DNA of 64,000 nt from assembly GCA_019321725.1 (NCBI GenBank), contig CM033113.1, positions 5,270,001 to 5,334,000 on the forward strand, read 5' to 3'. The position numbers were made by a program, and so were the translations under genes. The notes under the pieces were generated by a model that made no database searches, had not been told where the DNA came from, and worked only from the letters and a program-made list of their open reading frames with translations. The stretch is from Paulownia fortunei. Its lineage: Eukaryota > Streptophyta > Magnoliopsida > Lamiales > Paulowniaceae. Below are positions 43,856 through 54,845 of the stretch, piece after piece; the first letter of the stretch is position 1; each line of letters opens with the position of its first letter.

Positions 43856-46189
43856 TTAATTCCCGGGAAAACTGCTGCAGGTTTTGTTGCTATTAGATGT
43901 ATTTACGTTGGAGTTGTTGTTGGGAGTAGAGTTGTTGGTATTGTTCGGGTGAGTGCCACCAATGATGGAGGAGATGGCCGCGGCAAGGGCGGCTGTAAAG
44001 TTGGGATCGGCGGTGATCGCCGCTGTGGCTGCGCTGAGAGTATCGGCGAACAACGGATGAGCCTGCTGCTGATGAACTTGTGGATGTTGAGACGATTGTC
44101 CCTGTAATTGCACAGCATCATTAATGTCCTGAGACATTTGGAGACCCGAAAACTTGGACTGATTATAGAGGGCTTGGCCAAAAACTTGAGGAACTGACGG
44201 GGTTGGGACGGGTGCGAAGTTTTGAGGGGGCACAGGGAATGGAACCTGGAACTGTGCCGGGGGTCTTTGGTATTGTAATGGGTTTGGTGTTTGGGTGAGG
44301 TCAAGAGTGACTGTGGGGAAAGGAGCCGAAGCCGAGATTGTAGCCATGTTGGATGAACATGGAAGAATGGTTCTTGCCAGAAAATTGGGATTCATCATGC
44401 CGTCAGCGCTTGGCATGGAGCCCGAAAGAAGCATATTCGCAGCAGCTGAGGTTGTCGACGCCATGGCCATGGCGGCGGGAGGCAGCGGGTGGTTGTGAGT
44501 TCCTTCGTAGGTTGTGATCAAGATTGTTCGGTCCTCGGCACACCTTTGAACCTGTAATTGCCATAACAATACACAATTAGCCCAAGTTTGCAAAGAATCA
44601 ATTTAAATAAAAATAGCTGAAAACTACAAAAGAAGTTTAACCATACTTGTTTGCGCACTGGACAACCGACTGCCATTGTACACCGATAATAAGCTCGTGG
44701 ACACGGATTCCCTTTGGCCATCTTTTGTCCGTATTTTCTCCATTGGCATCCATCGGAAATCTGTACATGACCATAGAAACAAAAGGATTTAGCACCATAA
44801 TCAAACCCTTTCGAGAGCATTCAAAATTTCAATTGGTCATCTAAGATTCATCACAAGAACTATCTACTACTGTTTAATTACCATGGGAGCTTCGGATCTT
44901 GCTCGAACGGAGACACGAGCTTTCCGCATGGTTGCGTCGGCAGATTGATCGACGGGCTTGGTGGGATTCAATTTGGGAGACTTTTTAGGAGCCCAGCCTT
45001 CAGATTCCGGGCTCTCCTCCCGGCCAATCCTCTTATTCCTCGATAATTCCAAGTTGTTTTGAGGCGATCCAGAAAGCGTTCTTTCTTCTGATGAGGAGTT
45101 AGATTGTTCGTCGGCCATCTGGTTGGCGGCACCGGGGCCCAAGTCTAAGAACTGTCTTGGAACAATCGGTCCTCCCATTTCCTGTTTCTTTTCTTCAGAT
45201 TTTCTGTCAACAATCTGGAAAAGAAAACAGACAGAGAATACAATATTAACATTTGACATCAATAAGAATGAAAAATAAGGGCAAAAAAAGGTAAAATTGT
45301 TATAAATTGTTAGAAAGATTAGTCACCTCCTGTTCTTGGGATCTATCAGTTCTTGAATTTTGTTGCTGTTGCATCAAAGTCACAAGATGCATCTGCAGCG
45401 CGGAGTAATTGCTGCTCACCTGAGTAAGCATCCCTCTTAACCTTTGATTTTCAGCATTCATTCTTTCCAGTTCAACTTGAAGTTGTGCTAGCTAAATCAT
45501 ATGAGAAAAATAAAAATAAAAAACTAATCAAAACCAAATTCACAAATTTATCAAACCGTAAGACTTAAACTTACATAAGAAATCTCTTTAATTAACAACT
45601 CAAAATATAAATCATCCGACTTGATTAATTACCTCATTTTTGGCTCTCTTGTCTTCCGCATCATAAGACATCCCATCATCCACCGTTGATTGATCACTTC
45701 CAGTGTTAGCCGTCACAAGTTGCAAACCAGTCTACACAAAAAAGGCGAAAATCGAAACCAGTCAATAAAAAGCAATCACCTCAAACTGATAAACAAGAAG
45801 TAATCATAATCACATAAGATAATCTACCAATCACTAATATTGAACCGCCTTTATAATTCAGCTATCTATATGCAACTCACGTTAACATCCAATTCTCTGC
45901 AGGTAGAGGTTTCAGCATGTGGATTTTCCTTCTTGACAACAGCATTAATAGGCTTCTTCTTCTCGGCAAAAAAGTCTAATTCACCTAAAACAACCCGCTG
46001 TTCACCACCAGGCGGTGATGAAACGGCGGCAGCTTGCTCTTCCCTACCCCTTGAATTCACCGGAAACATAATCAAAGCGTTACTCCGTTGATCCAACCTT
46101 GGACTTAAATTGACTCCAAAAACTGGCTTGTTCCCGAAAAACCCAACTTGATCAGAGTTATCAAGGGTGAGACCCCATCCTCTGTCCAT
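43856..46189 (-). CDS. WRKY6: WRKY transcription factor, group IIb (WRKY6/31/42 clade)
   Basis: Nuclear factor binding W-boxes (TTGACC/T). In Arabidopsis the clade acts in senescence, defence and phosphate signalling. Six exons (minus): 46189-45881, 45731-45633, 45491-45327, 45214-44882, 44760-44647, 44551-43856; frame closes to 571 residues. It starts [10 protein letters not shown], a hallmark of the clade. A leucine-zipper-like coiled coil covers about 137-180 ([20 protein letters not shown]). Next come the [11 protein letters not shown] block and the basic [14 protein letters not shown]. The WRKY domain has WRKYGQK at 309-315 and a C-X5-C-X23-H-X-H zinc finger (ending THNH). Intron 5 falls after VRKQ, before VQRC, the V-type position of groups IIa and IIb. 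The C-terminal part has [22 protein letters not shown] and [14 protein letters not shown], all conserved. In-frame codons upstream of 46189 are unlike the family and are probably 5' UTR. Confidence 0.97.
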
Positions 46190-46369
46190 AAATAAAACCA
46201 AGAAATGAAGAAGTAAAATATCAGGAAATTCAAATCTATCAGAGTCTTCTAAATGATGGTATTGAAAACGATGTGAATTCTTTTGTATAGTTATTTTAAT
46301 GAAGAAAGAAATGGAGAGGGGGAAATGTCTAGAATCTGAGAAGTCTTTAACAAGGGCAATGGACAAGTC

Positions 46370-46377
46370 TATATAAA
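46370..46377 (-). promoter_or_regulatory. TATA box of the WRKY gene
   Basis: The minus strand reads TTTTATATAG about 180 bp before the ATG, predicting initiation near 46340 and a pyrimidine-rich 5' UTR of about 150 bases. Confidence 0.6.
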
Positions 46378-46522
46378 AGGATTGGGGACTGCGAAGGTAG
46401 AAATTTTTCACGTTGGACCAGGAAAATTTGGAAAGATTTTGATGTGTCTTATGTGTGTGTAGTGAAGTAAGAAAGCCGAAGGGGATTTGATAAAGCTACG
46501 TAAGGTGGTGCGTCACGGTTGG

Positions 46523-46799
46523 TTGACAGGTGGCATTGGGTCCACATCTTAGACTTGGAGGAATTCGTGAGAGCGCAGGAGGTTTCGTCCAAATTTCGTC
46601 AAGACTCATTTTGACTCATTCGTATAATAATGCTAATAAAGAAAAAGAAAAGGGGTGGGCTGGGGGAGACTAGAGAGCTAATATAATTCCACCGGCCCGA
46701 GCTGTGCGGCGCTTTCCACGTGATGAAAATGAAAAGGCAAGAGAGAACCATGGAGAAAGTCAACGAATTTGACGGTCCGATCTACTGCGGGTGATTGAC
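46523..46799. promoter_or_regulatory. W-box and G-box cluster in the WRKY promoter
   Basis: Exact W-boxes TTGACT occur at 46611-46616 (+) and 46758-46763 (-), with further TTGAC cores at 46523, 46769 and 46795 (+). A palindromic CACGTG G-box is at 46717-46722. Clustered W-boxes upstream of WRKY genes are a known sign of auto- or cross-regulation; here that is inferred from sequence only. Confidence 0.55.
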
Positions 46800-47740
46800 G
46801 ACTGGGTGAGGTGGGTATGGATGAATTCAGATCTATTAATCATTTTGGTGGTGGTGTTTGTATTAGTTAATGCGTATCCTTTATTTTCGTTTTCAATTGT
46901 ATTTCTCATATATATACATGATGGGGTTTTACCCATGTCTTCTAATTATGCCCCCGAAAATTCAAGTTAATGTCCAAACATGTCAACCTTTGTGTGTTTG
47001 TATGCCGGTCAAGATCCAATCTGATTTGAAAGCTTCTCATTAGATCATTTCAATATATGTTATTATGTTACTTTCGATGTTTGCGGTGTTTGTGCTCTAA
47101 TATTTTATTTTTATTTTTGATGTTCTAATTTTTTATTTTTACGTGATATAAGTGATATTTTTTACTTTTTCGACCTCTATCTAATTTAATTATAGGATAG
47201 TGTGGGTTGGAATCACCCAACAACTCTAACGTATTCTTTTATTGTAAATCAATCCACAAAAAAAAAGGTTTGGGATCAAGTTTATTCAACCTTGTTTGCC
47301 CAAGTACAATTTTAACCCAAATCAATACGAGTGATAAAATGTAATTTTTTTTATAAAAAAAAAAAAGTGTATTTGCATGCTAATAGATACTAGTAGCATT
47401 GTGGGGATAGCCATTTGCATATTAGTTGCTTGTTCATTTTTATTACCCATTAGTTGAATCTTCTTTCATGTAAGATCAGACATGGATGTGGTTGGTGTTT
47501 TATTCCCCTCTTTATTTGTATTTTTGTGGGGTCCTTTTCTACTCTTAATCAATAAAACATGAAAATTTACTTGTAAAAAGAAATAATATGTGGAAATAAT
47601 AAAAGGCGTTATAAAAAAAAATGTGAACACTATCATTTTAGCATACATTATTCAGTTAAATAGTATAATAATGAATCTTTGCATGTATAATATAAATGCG
47701 TGTTTTAGTCCAATCTAGTGATCCCAACCTATATGTGAAA

Positions 47741-47935
47741 AGCGTAAAGTGGAAAAGTGTAGGTGGGGAAATTGAGGGCGCGCGGGTATATGGGGCCTAG
47801 GCAAAGAGGCTTGGGATCGGGGCGGGAAGCTACGGGTTGAGCGTTGACGGTGACGGTTAATAGACGGGCAAGTGGTAAGGTAACCACGGGACCGCGTCAT
47901 TTGCTTAGACTTCAAACCTTGGCCTTTTGGGACCA
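47741..47935. promoter_or_regulatory. CpG-containing GC-rich island with three TGACG motifs
   Basis: About 195 bp of clearly higher GC than its surroundings, with many CpG dinucleotides. TGACG occurs at 47845-47849 and 47851-47855 (+) and as CGTCA at 47895-47899 (-). Paired TGACG motifs are the core of as-1-like elements bound by TGA bZIP factors, although the spacing here (6 bp) is not the classical one. It lies about 1.6 kb upstream of the WRKY ATG. It could be a distal WRKY enhancer, the promoter of an unseen transcript, or an old insertion. Confidence 0.35.
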
Positions 47936-50314
47936 TATCACGACCTCTAGAAATACTATATTTCTTTTAATGTGAGGATAAGTATATTATCCCATTACAC
48001 AAGATTTCTTAATATTGCTTTTGTGGTTCTTTTGTATTTTCTATTTACGTTTCATATCATGATATTTATATAATTTTAAAATATTAACTACAAAGTTGAT
48101 TTTTTTTTTAAATGATTTAAAATAAACACAATCGTTAGAATAATAGTTAAATTTACTTTTCTGTTTTGGACTATAGTAAATCAAATTTTGGAGGCTGATT
48201 GCAAATTGGCAATGAGATACATGTTAAAGAGTAAAACAAAAGTAAAAGACAAAAAATTGTCTTTTGGACTTTTGACTCACTTAATTTATTTCTTCTTTGT
48301 TACATGCATATAGCATACATGAACTTGTACAAAAATGTATAGGATGACCAATACACTAAATTTTGCAAAAAAATAAAGTAAATAATTTATAAGATGTAAT
48401 ATAGCTTGGTGAAATACGGCAGAACTAAAGTCAAAATACTTTATTTAGAGAATTAGCTGATATAGATTTTTATTCCATAATTTCTGATCTATTAAAAATT
48501 TTAAAATGGTATTTTTTATTTACTTACAAATTTATTTTTCTTAATTTAATTGCACAACGCAACTCCCATTATAATTTGAAAAGAATATCATTGATTTTAA
48601 TCCTAGCTTTAGGGATTAAAGTGTAGATTTCAGATTTTGTATGATAATAACGAGTCATCACTTGTTTTTTTTTTTTGTTTTTTTTGGCGTGACAGCCAAT
48701 AATCGTTCATCACGTTTACTGTATCGATCTCTTTTCAAAGTTCAATTATAAAATAATCACATAAATAATACTAAAATAATAATAATAATAATGAAGTTAA
48801 TTAAATTGGTAATTGGTCAATGATTTGAGCAGTTGGGCTATGGGTGAACTTAGACTTCCCCTAATTGTATGTTCGATTGATATAATAATCCTCACAATAA
48901 CTCACATCGTTATCACCACTGTCTAATAAACACAGTCAGAGGGATCCATCTAATTTATTTTTTCATTTTCCAAACTTCTAACTAAAACGAAGTAATTAAA
49001 TGCATTGATGCCCCATATTCTCTCCTTCCGTCTACATATCTCCACTTGTAATTTATTACCTCGATGGACCCTAGAAGACGCCGTCTCATTGCCACCAAAC
49101 ATCAACAAACCAAAGTGTTCAATTGATTGACCGAGAATAATGAGAAGTAACCTCCACATAAATATCGAGGAAAAATGAAAAAAAAAAATAAAAAATCAAG
49201 ATTTAAATGAACGATCATTATTTTTTGGTAATGTTTGAATTTAAGATCTTAAAATGTTGCCTATTTTGAACAATTCTATTTATTCAACAACTTGAAACTT
49301 AATTCATTTATGACTAGCGTTGTTTATCATTGACTCAATTGATGGATAAGCAATTAGATTGGACTTTTTGCCAAGTGATGCACAAATATTTAGATATAAT
49401 TATTATTTTCTTTTTTAAAAAATTCAAATTTTAAAATATGAAAATGAAGGCAGGATAGAATTTGAATTCGAACATCATCTATAAAAGATAAAATCAACAT
49501 ACCAACACTCCTAAAAAAACGTTGGTCTTTAAATATAATTAGATTGAATACATGTTAGTTGATTACTACCATACAAGAAACTAAATTATTGTAAATTAGA
49601 AGTAAGAAAAAGGATGCTTGATTAAAAGAAAAGAAGTGGAAAAAGAATGGATGGACTTCTTTTAGCAACTTTAGTTTAGAGTGGGCCTAACATTCGTCTC
49701 ATTTTGACGGTAGCACATTTCTGAAATTTTTAGGCATTTTTATAGTGAAAATAATTGTACATGTTTACGCAACTAACAAACCTCCAACCAATATTTCCAC
49801 CATTCAAGACCAAAATTCCGCAGTTGATTTTCTTGTAAATGCAAACAATGGAAAAAAAATTCTTAAATGATGTTTTCACAATTAATGTAAGAGTTTTTCA
49901 AAGGTTTACTCATCTCTTAAATGAATAATGAGATTTCAAGTGGTAAAATTGATTTAAAAAAAAAAAAAACTCTACAATTAAGATTTTGGAGTTCTAACTC
50001 AGGAAAAGTGTGGGTATGTAATTACTTTTTATTTTTAATTAATATTATATACATTTGAATATGAAGCAATCACTATATTATTAGTGGAACTCTACGATTA
50101 AAGTGTGTCGACTTATAACTGTGGGTTGGACTTCTTATTTGCAAAAGTGTATAATTTTTATTGGTAACCTAGGTGGCAAAAATGTACAGTTTTTATTGAA
50201 AATCTAAGTGTTGTTTGAAACATATTCTGCGATTTACTTCTCATAGGTGTTAGAGACAGGTGTTTATGAGGTGTAGGACTAATCCGGTGAAATCGAAAAT
50301 TTAAATTATAAAAA

Positions 50315-50335
50315 ATAATAATAATAATAATAATA
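50315..50335. repeat. (AAT)n microsatellite
   Basis: About 7 AAT units; a similar shorter run lies at 48772-48791. Confidence 0.85.
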
Positions 50336-50828
50336 GGTGGTTCATTTAATCAACAATGGGTCTTTTTTGGGGAGAAAATCAAGGGCGGCTGCTACTTTTT
50401 GTCCAATGTTATTCTTTGGCCGGGAGCTTGTTTGAAGGGAGATTTATTTCTCGTGTCGGCTGAATCAATTCAAATACATGTAAACCCAATTTTTCTACTA
50501 CGTGAGGCGAAAAGTTGGCCTACAAGTTGGCCTTGCCAAAAAAATTTCAAGCCATGCATTAAATAGTTCCTCAAGACAGACTTTCGCGTATTTAATTCTT
50601 AGCTTATTAATATATACATATGAACTTTCTCATGTAGACCAAATCTTTCTTCAACTTTCTTTACTATCACTTTAACATATAAATATTTTCACACAGAATA
50701 CAAAAATAACTGACAGACATAAATTTTCAAAATTCATCAGGCATTCCTATAAAAATACTTTTACCTGAATAAAAGTATTTTATTTTTCTGATTCTCCATT
50801 TGATTTAACGGTATCACATAAAGATCTA

Positions 50829-51200
50829 GCCATTATTTTAAAAGTCGGACTGAATCGATCGCTTCAATTGAAATATAGAGATCGATTAGGTACGGTTAAG
50901 AGTATAAAATCGAAAATTCGGTTTGATCGGTCAAATCGACCAAAATCGATTTGATCGATTTTTAATTTTTTAAAAAAATTTAGATTTAATATTTTGTTAT
51001 ATCTATACTTATTTGAATTTTGTATTTTGTTAGATATTTTTTAAGTAGTTATTTATTTTTTATATTTAAAATATATTATATAATAATTATTTTATTATAT
51101 TATTATTTTATATAATATAATAAAAAAATATAAATAATTTTTATTAAAGTTGAACCATTAATATTTAGTAAGAGCCACTCATTAAATTATAAAAACACTG
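50829..51200. mobile_element. MITE-like element of 372 bp with GATCTA target-site duplication
   Basis: GATCTA flanks both sides exactly (50823-50828 and 51201-51206). The ends form imperfect terminal inverted repeats: CCATTATTTTAAAA on the left, and CCAGTGTTTTTATAA on the right read on the minus strand, counting one shared flanking base. The left half contains short alternating GATCGGTCAAATCGACC-like words, the right half is A/T-rich, and nothing is coding. The layout fits a hAT-type miniature element, although such elements normally leave 8-bp duplications and only 6 bp match here. Confidence 0.5.
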
Positions 51201-52259
51201 GATCTAACTATTCAAATAAGAAGTATATATATATATTTTTTTATAGAAAATATATGAAAATTAATTATTATTTTTTTGTGGAGAAATTAAATTTTTTTTT
51301 TTAAAATAAAACTGCAGTGAGCATATGCAGGTAAGACATTGTCTGGCTGTGTTGGCTCCCATTTCAAACATTATTAGACACAATTTTCCTTTCCCATCCT
51401 ATAAATTACCAATGCAGGCCAACACCCTGACCCCAGCACCCTCTTCTTTATACTTCAACAACACTATTTTTCTTTTTGCTCCTTTATACTTTATATTCCA
51501 CAAAATGGCAATCAAAAAGTCAGCAAAATATTTCTGTTGCAGAAAAGTTGCATCGCAAAGGAGAAAAATCCCTTTTTTGAGCACTATTTAATCTTTAATT
51601 TATAATAAATAAGTAATAGAAACTTAATTAAGACATGCGTTATTTTATACTAATAAAAAAATTGAAGAAAGGTGAATAGTGGTTTGGTATAATAGACAGT
51701 TTTCTCTTTTTTTATTATCTCTGTCATATTTTCCCGTCTCTCTTTATTCTTCACCACGTTCCCGCTTTTTTCTGTCTCTATTTTTTTATCACGTTTTAAC
51801 TTAGTTAAAATCTATATTATCTTTTTCTGACCTTTAATTAAATTGATCTTTATTCTAAAAAAAATTCTCATCATTTTTTCTTATATAATTAATTAATTAA
51901 TTTTTTATTAAAAATCTTTGTGTCAATGTTTTTACGACTAATTGGGAAGAAAATGAGATAAGGTTGCTTTTCTTTTTATTTGAAAATAAACCGTATAGCT
52001 ACGTATATTAATTAGTGACAAGTTGAAAACTCTCTCCTAATACATGAACGATTGATTTCATGTTACTTTCTGAAATGTTAGTAACTTATGTTTGATTTAT
52101 ATGATTTACAAATTTAATTAGTTTCATGATATTGTGAGATTGGTTTTGAACAACTTAAAGGGAATTTAATTTTAAATAAAAAAATTATTCGACCTAAATT
52201 GACGACTAAAATACTTTGCATTGATTAAAAAAATGTTTTTCCTTTTCAATTTGGAAACA

Positions 52260-52450
52260 CCAAATTCAAGGGACAACGTCAACAAAGCGGCGCTAATGTC
52301 AAATCAAAGTAAACGAAGGACAAAATAGACAAAAAGAGAGTTGACTGAGATTTACTTTTGACGATAAACCAACGCCCACGTGGCTTCCTTCCATGACGTA
52401 GAAAATTGGGGCATGGGTTAGGTGTGATTGGACCATTACGATTAAACAAA
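52260..52450. promoter_or_regulatory. Orphan promoter-like cluster of W-box, G-box and TGACG motifs
   Basis: In 190 bp there are AACGTCAAC, GTTGACT, TTTTGACG, a perfect CCACGTGG G-box (near 52377-52384) and ATGACGTAG, in a segment more GC-rich than its surroundings. No gene is recognisable within several kilobases. It may be the promoter of a non-coding RNA or of a lost gene, or chance clustering. Confidence 0.3.
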
Positions 52451-53628
52451 AGAAGCAAATCTAACTTCCCCCCCACCCTAAACAGATACGCATAATTCAT
52501 TACAATAATATATTAAATATAATTACATATAATTAATAGTTTTGCTTCACAACTTTAATTTTTTCAAAAGTAGAAAAATATTCATAAATCAATGAAATTC
52601 GAAAACAAAATTTCTTAACATAGAGTTTTTACACCGCAATCTTATCAACAATTTCAAAGACAGTTTGCGTGCAGTCACAAATTGATATTGTATTTAATGA
52701 GTCCTCCATGTAACATATCATAGGTTAAACAAATATTGGTGCTAATTTTGATTCAATATTTTCATGATATTTTTCTATTTGGTTTATTTATAATTATTTT
52801 TTTAGATTAAAATAATCAAGTTCATATTACATTAGAGTATCAATTTATAATTAATTCAACATCATTGATTCGATTTTTTAGTCTAAAACATGTGAGGCGA
52901 GAAAGAATTCATTGAACAAATATTCTACAGAATTTTGTCTTGTAATTGAATTGTAGAATATATTTAAAAGTTAAAAGTTTTGTCCTGTTTTAAAAAAAAA
53001 AAAAATGGTTCAAAATTTTGTTCTCAGTTAAATTTTAGTCGATAGTACATGTTATATTTAACAAAAACTTTATTAATTTATTAATTATGAAATTACATGA
53101 AGACATAAGATATTAATTTTTGTGATGTATAAACAATAAAGTCATTTTGGGAGTCGTGCAAGAAGGGATTCTAATTTCATGGGTCGTTTTTTCTTGATTT
53201 AGTGAGTAAATTACGTGGAGGTTCCTCCATCATAGGTTGGGTGGTGGAGTGGAAAGGCCGAACTTTTTCGATTTGCTATTACTTCTCTACTAATTTTAAA
53301 AACTTTTCAATGCCATTTCTCTAAATTTCAAACCCCTTTAAGACCGAAAAAACGATGGGCTTTGATTTAACTTTTGATTAGCTATGCAATTTTGAAGTAT
53401 GTAGAAGAAAATAGAAAAGGACCTATCGATCGCTTTCAACTTTTCGGGTAAGTTCATGAGGAAATTGTGTTATATCTCAAAGTTAACCTATTGTATTGAG
53501 CAATTAAAACTTAAAGTCCCTTCCTCACCTATTCTTTCAAAAATCCAAATTTTATAAATTATTTTATATTATAGATAAATATTAAAAATATATATTATTA
53601 AATAAATAATGGATCATACGTACTTCAT

Positions 53629-53648
53629 GTATATATATATATATATAT
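53629..53648. repeat. (AT)n microsatellite
   Basis: About 10 AT units. Confidence 0.85.
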
Positions 53649-54529
53649 GAATTGGTAAATATAGAATAACAAGAATTAATTTATATTTTCTACTATTGCA
53701 TCTTGGGGGGTATTTATAGGGTCCTCTTCACATGGAACACAATAGGGAGATGTCAGTCATTTTAATTGATCTTCATTTAAATTGAGTAATGGAATTAATG
53801 ATTATGTGGATTGAGTTTGACCTTATAGTCGGGTTGGGTCGAGACTCGGATAAATGTACATGAATTTTATCATGATTTGTGATTAAAACCTCTTTTTAGG
53901 AACAAAATAAGTAGATCAAGTATACCAACGTCACAACGCATAATTAATTCATTAAATCTAGAACTACAAAAAAATTTCCGTGTATATTATCCTCACAAAG
54001 TGGTAACCAAAAGTTGTAAATTCAAATTGGGTTTTCCTGTGGCCAATCACTGAGGCCTGTCTAAATCCTATCTTGTATCCTTTGAAGCCTCAATGTGAAA
54101 AGAAGAATTCAAATCAGAATATTGGCATCATCATTCAGCAATTTTCTTATTAGCTTCCCCATGCTCCATGTGAGAAGGTCTCAAAACTGAACAAGTCATT
54201 GACCTGAAGTTTAATTTCCCACACCTAACCTGTGATATTTAGAAAAAGGCAGCTAACATCAAATGCTTGAAAATTAGACTTGCTAACTGAATAAACTAAA
54301 TAAAACCAGCAGAGGAGAAGGGGAACCCTGATTTGGAATTCATGGAAGAGTTTGAAAATTATAATCAGCAATACAGACAATTAATATGATTTCTGATTTG
54401 GAAGTATTTGAATCAGTGCACCTCGTGATTGTACATGTGCCCCAAGATACAAGGTACAACAAAATATAAAGAATAGAAATACATACAGTTATTATGTATA
54501 AAGCAAGACTTTCGCCTTTTCTTTTATTT

Positions 54530-54845
54530 TTATATTTTTTAGTATTTTCAGGATTGAAAATATTTTATTAAATTTTCGTGTAAAAATGAAAATATGGGTT
54601 TGCCATATTTATATATAGAGTATATAAGTTTGAAAATAAAAATATACTTATTTTATGGTGTTTTTTACATAAAAAAAAACCGTAAAATATTAATACATTT
54701 AAAAATAAATTTAGTAGGTGTATAAAAAGACTCGAATTACTAGTACGCTTGAAAAAAGATTTTAAAAATAAAATTACGGGTAAAATAAATGAATTTATGG
54801 AATTTTAAATAGTAAAAAAAATATGGTTCTGGAAATGACCTAAAA
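54530..54845. repeat. Dispersed AT-rich hairpin repeat, copy 3
   Basis: Shares with copies 1 and 2 the hairpin (here AGTATTTTCA/TGAAAATATT, loop GGAT, 54541-54564). It also shares the following TTATTAAATTTTCGTG and TAAAAATGAAAATA stretch and a later TAGGTGTATAAAAAGA block also seen in copy 1. Non-coding. Confidence 0.5.

Noticed and set aside
46190..46411. In-frame 74-residue extension upstream of the WRKY ATG
   Set aside because: It overlaps the TATA box and a pyrimidine-rich leader, whereas [10 protein letters not shown] is the known N-terminus of the clade.
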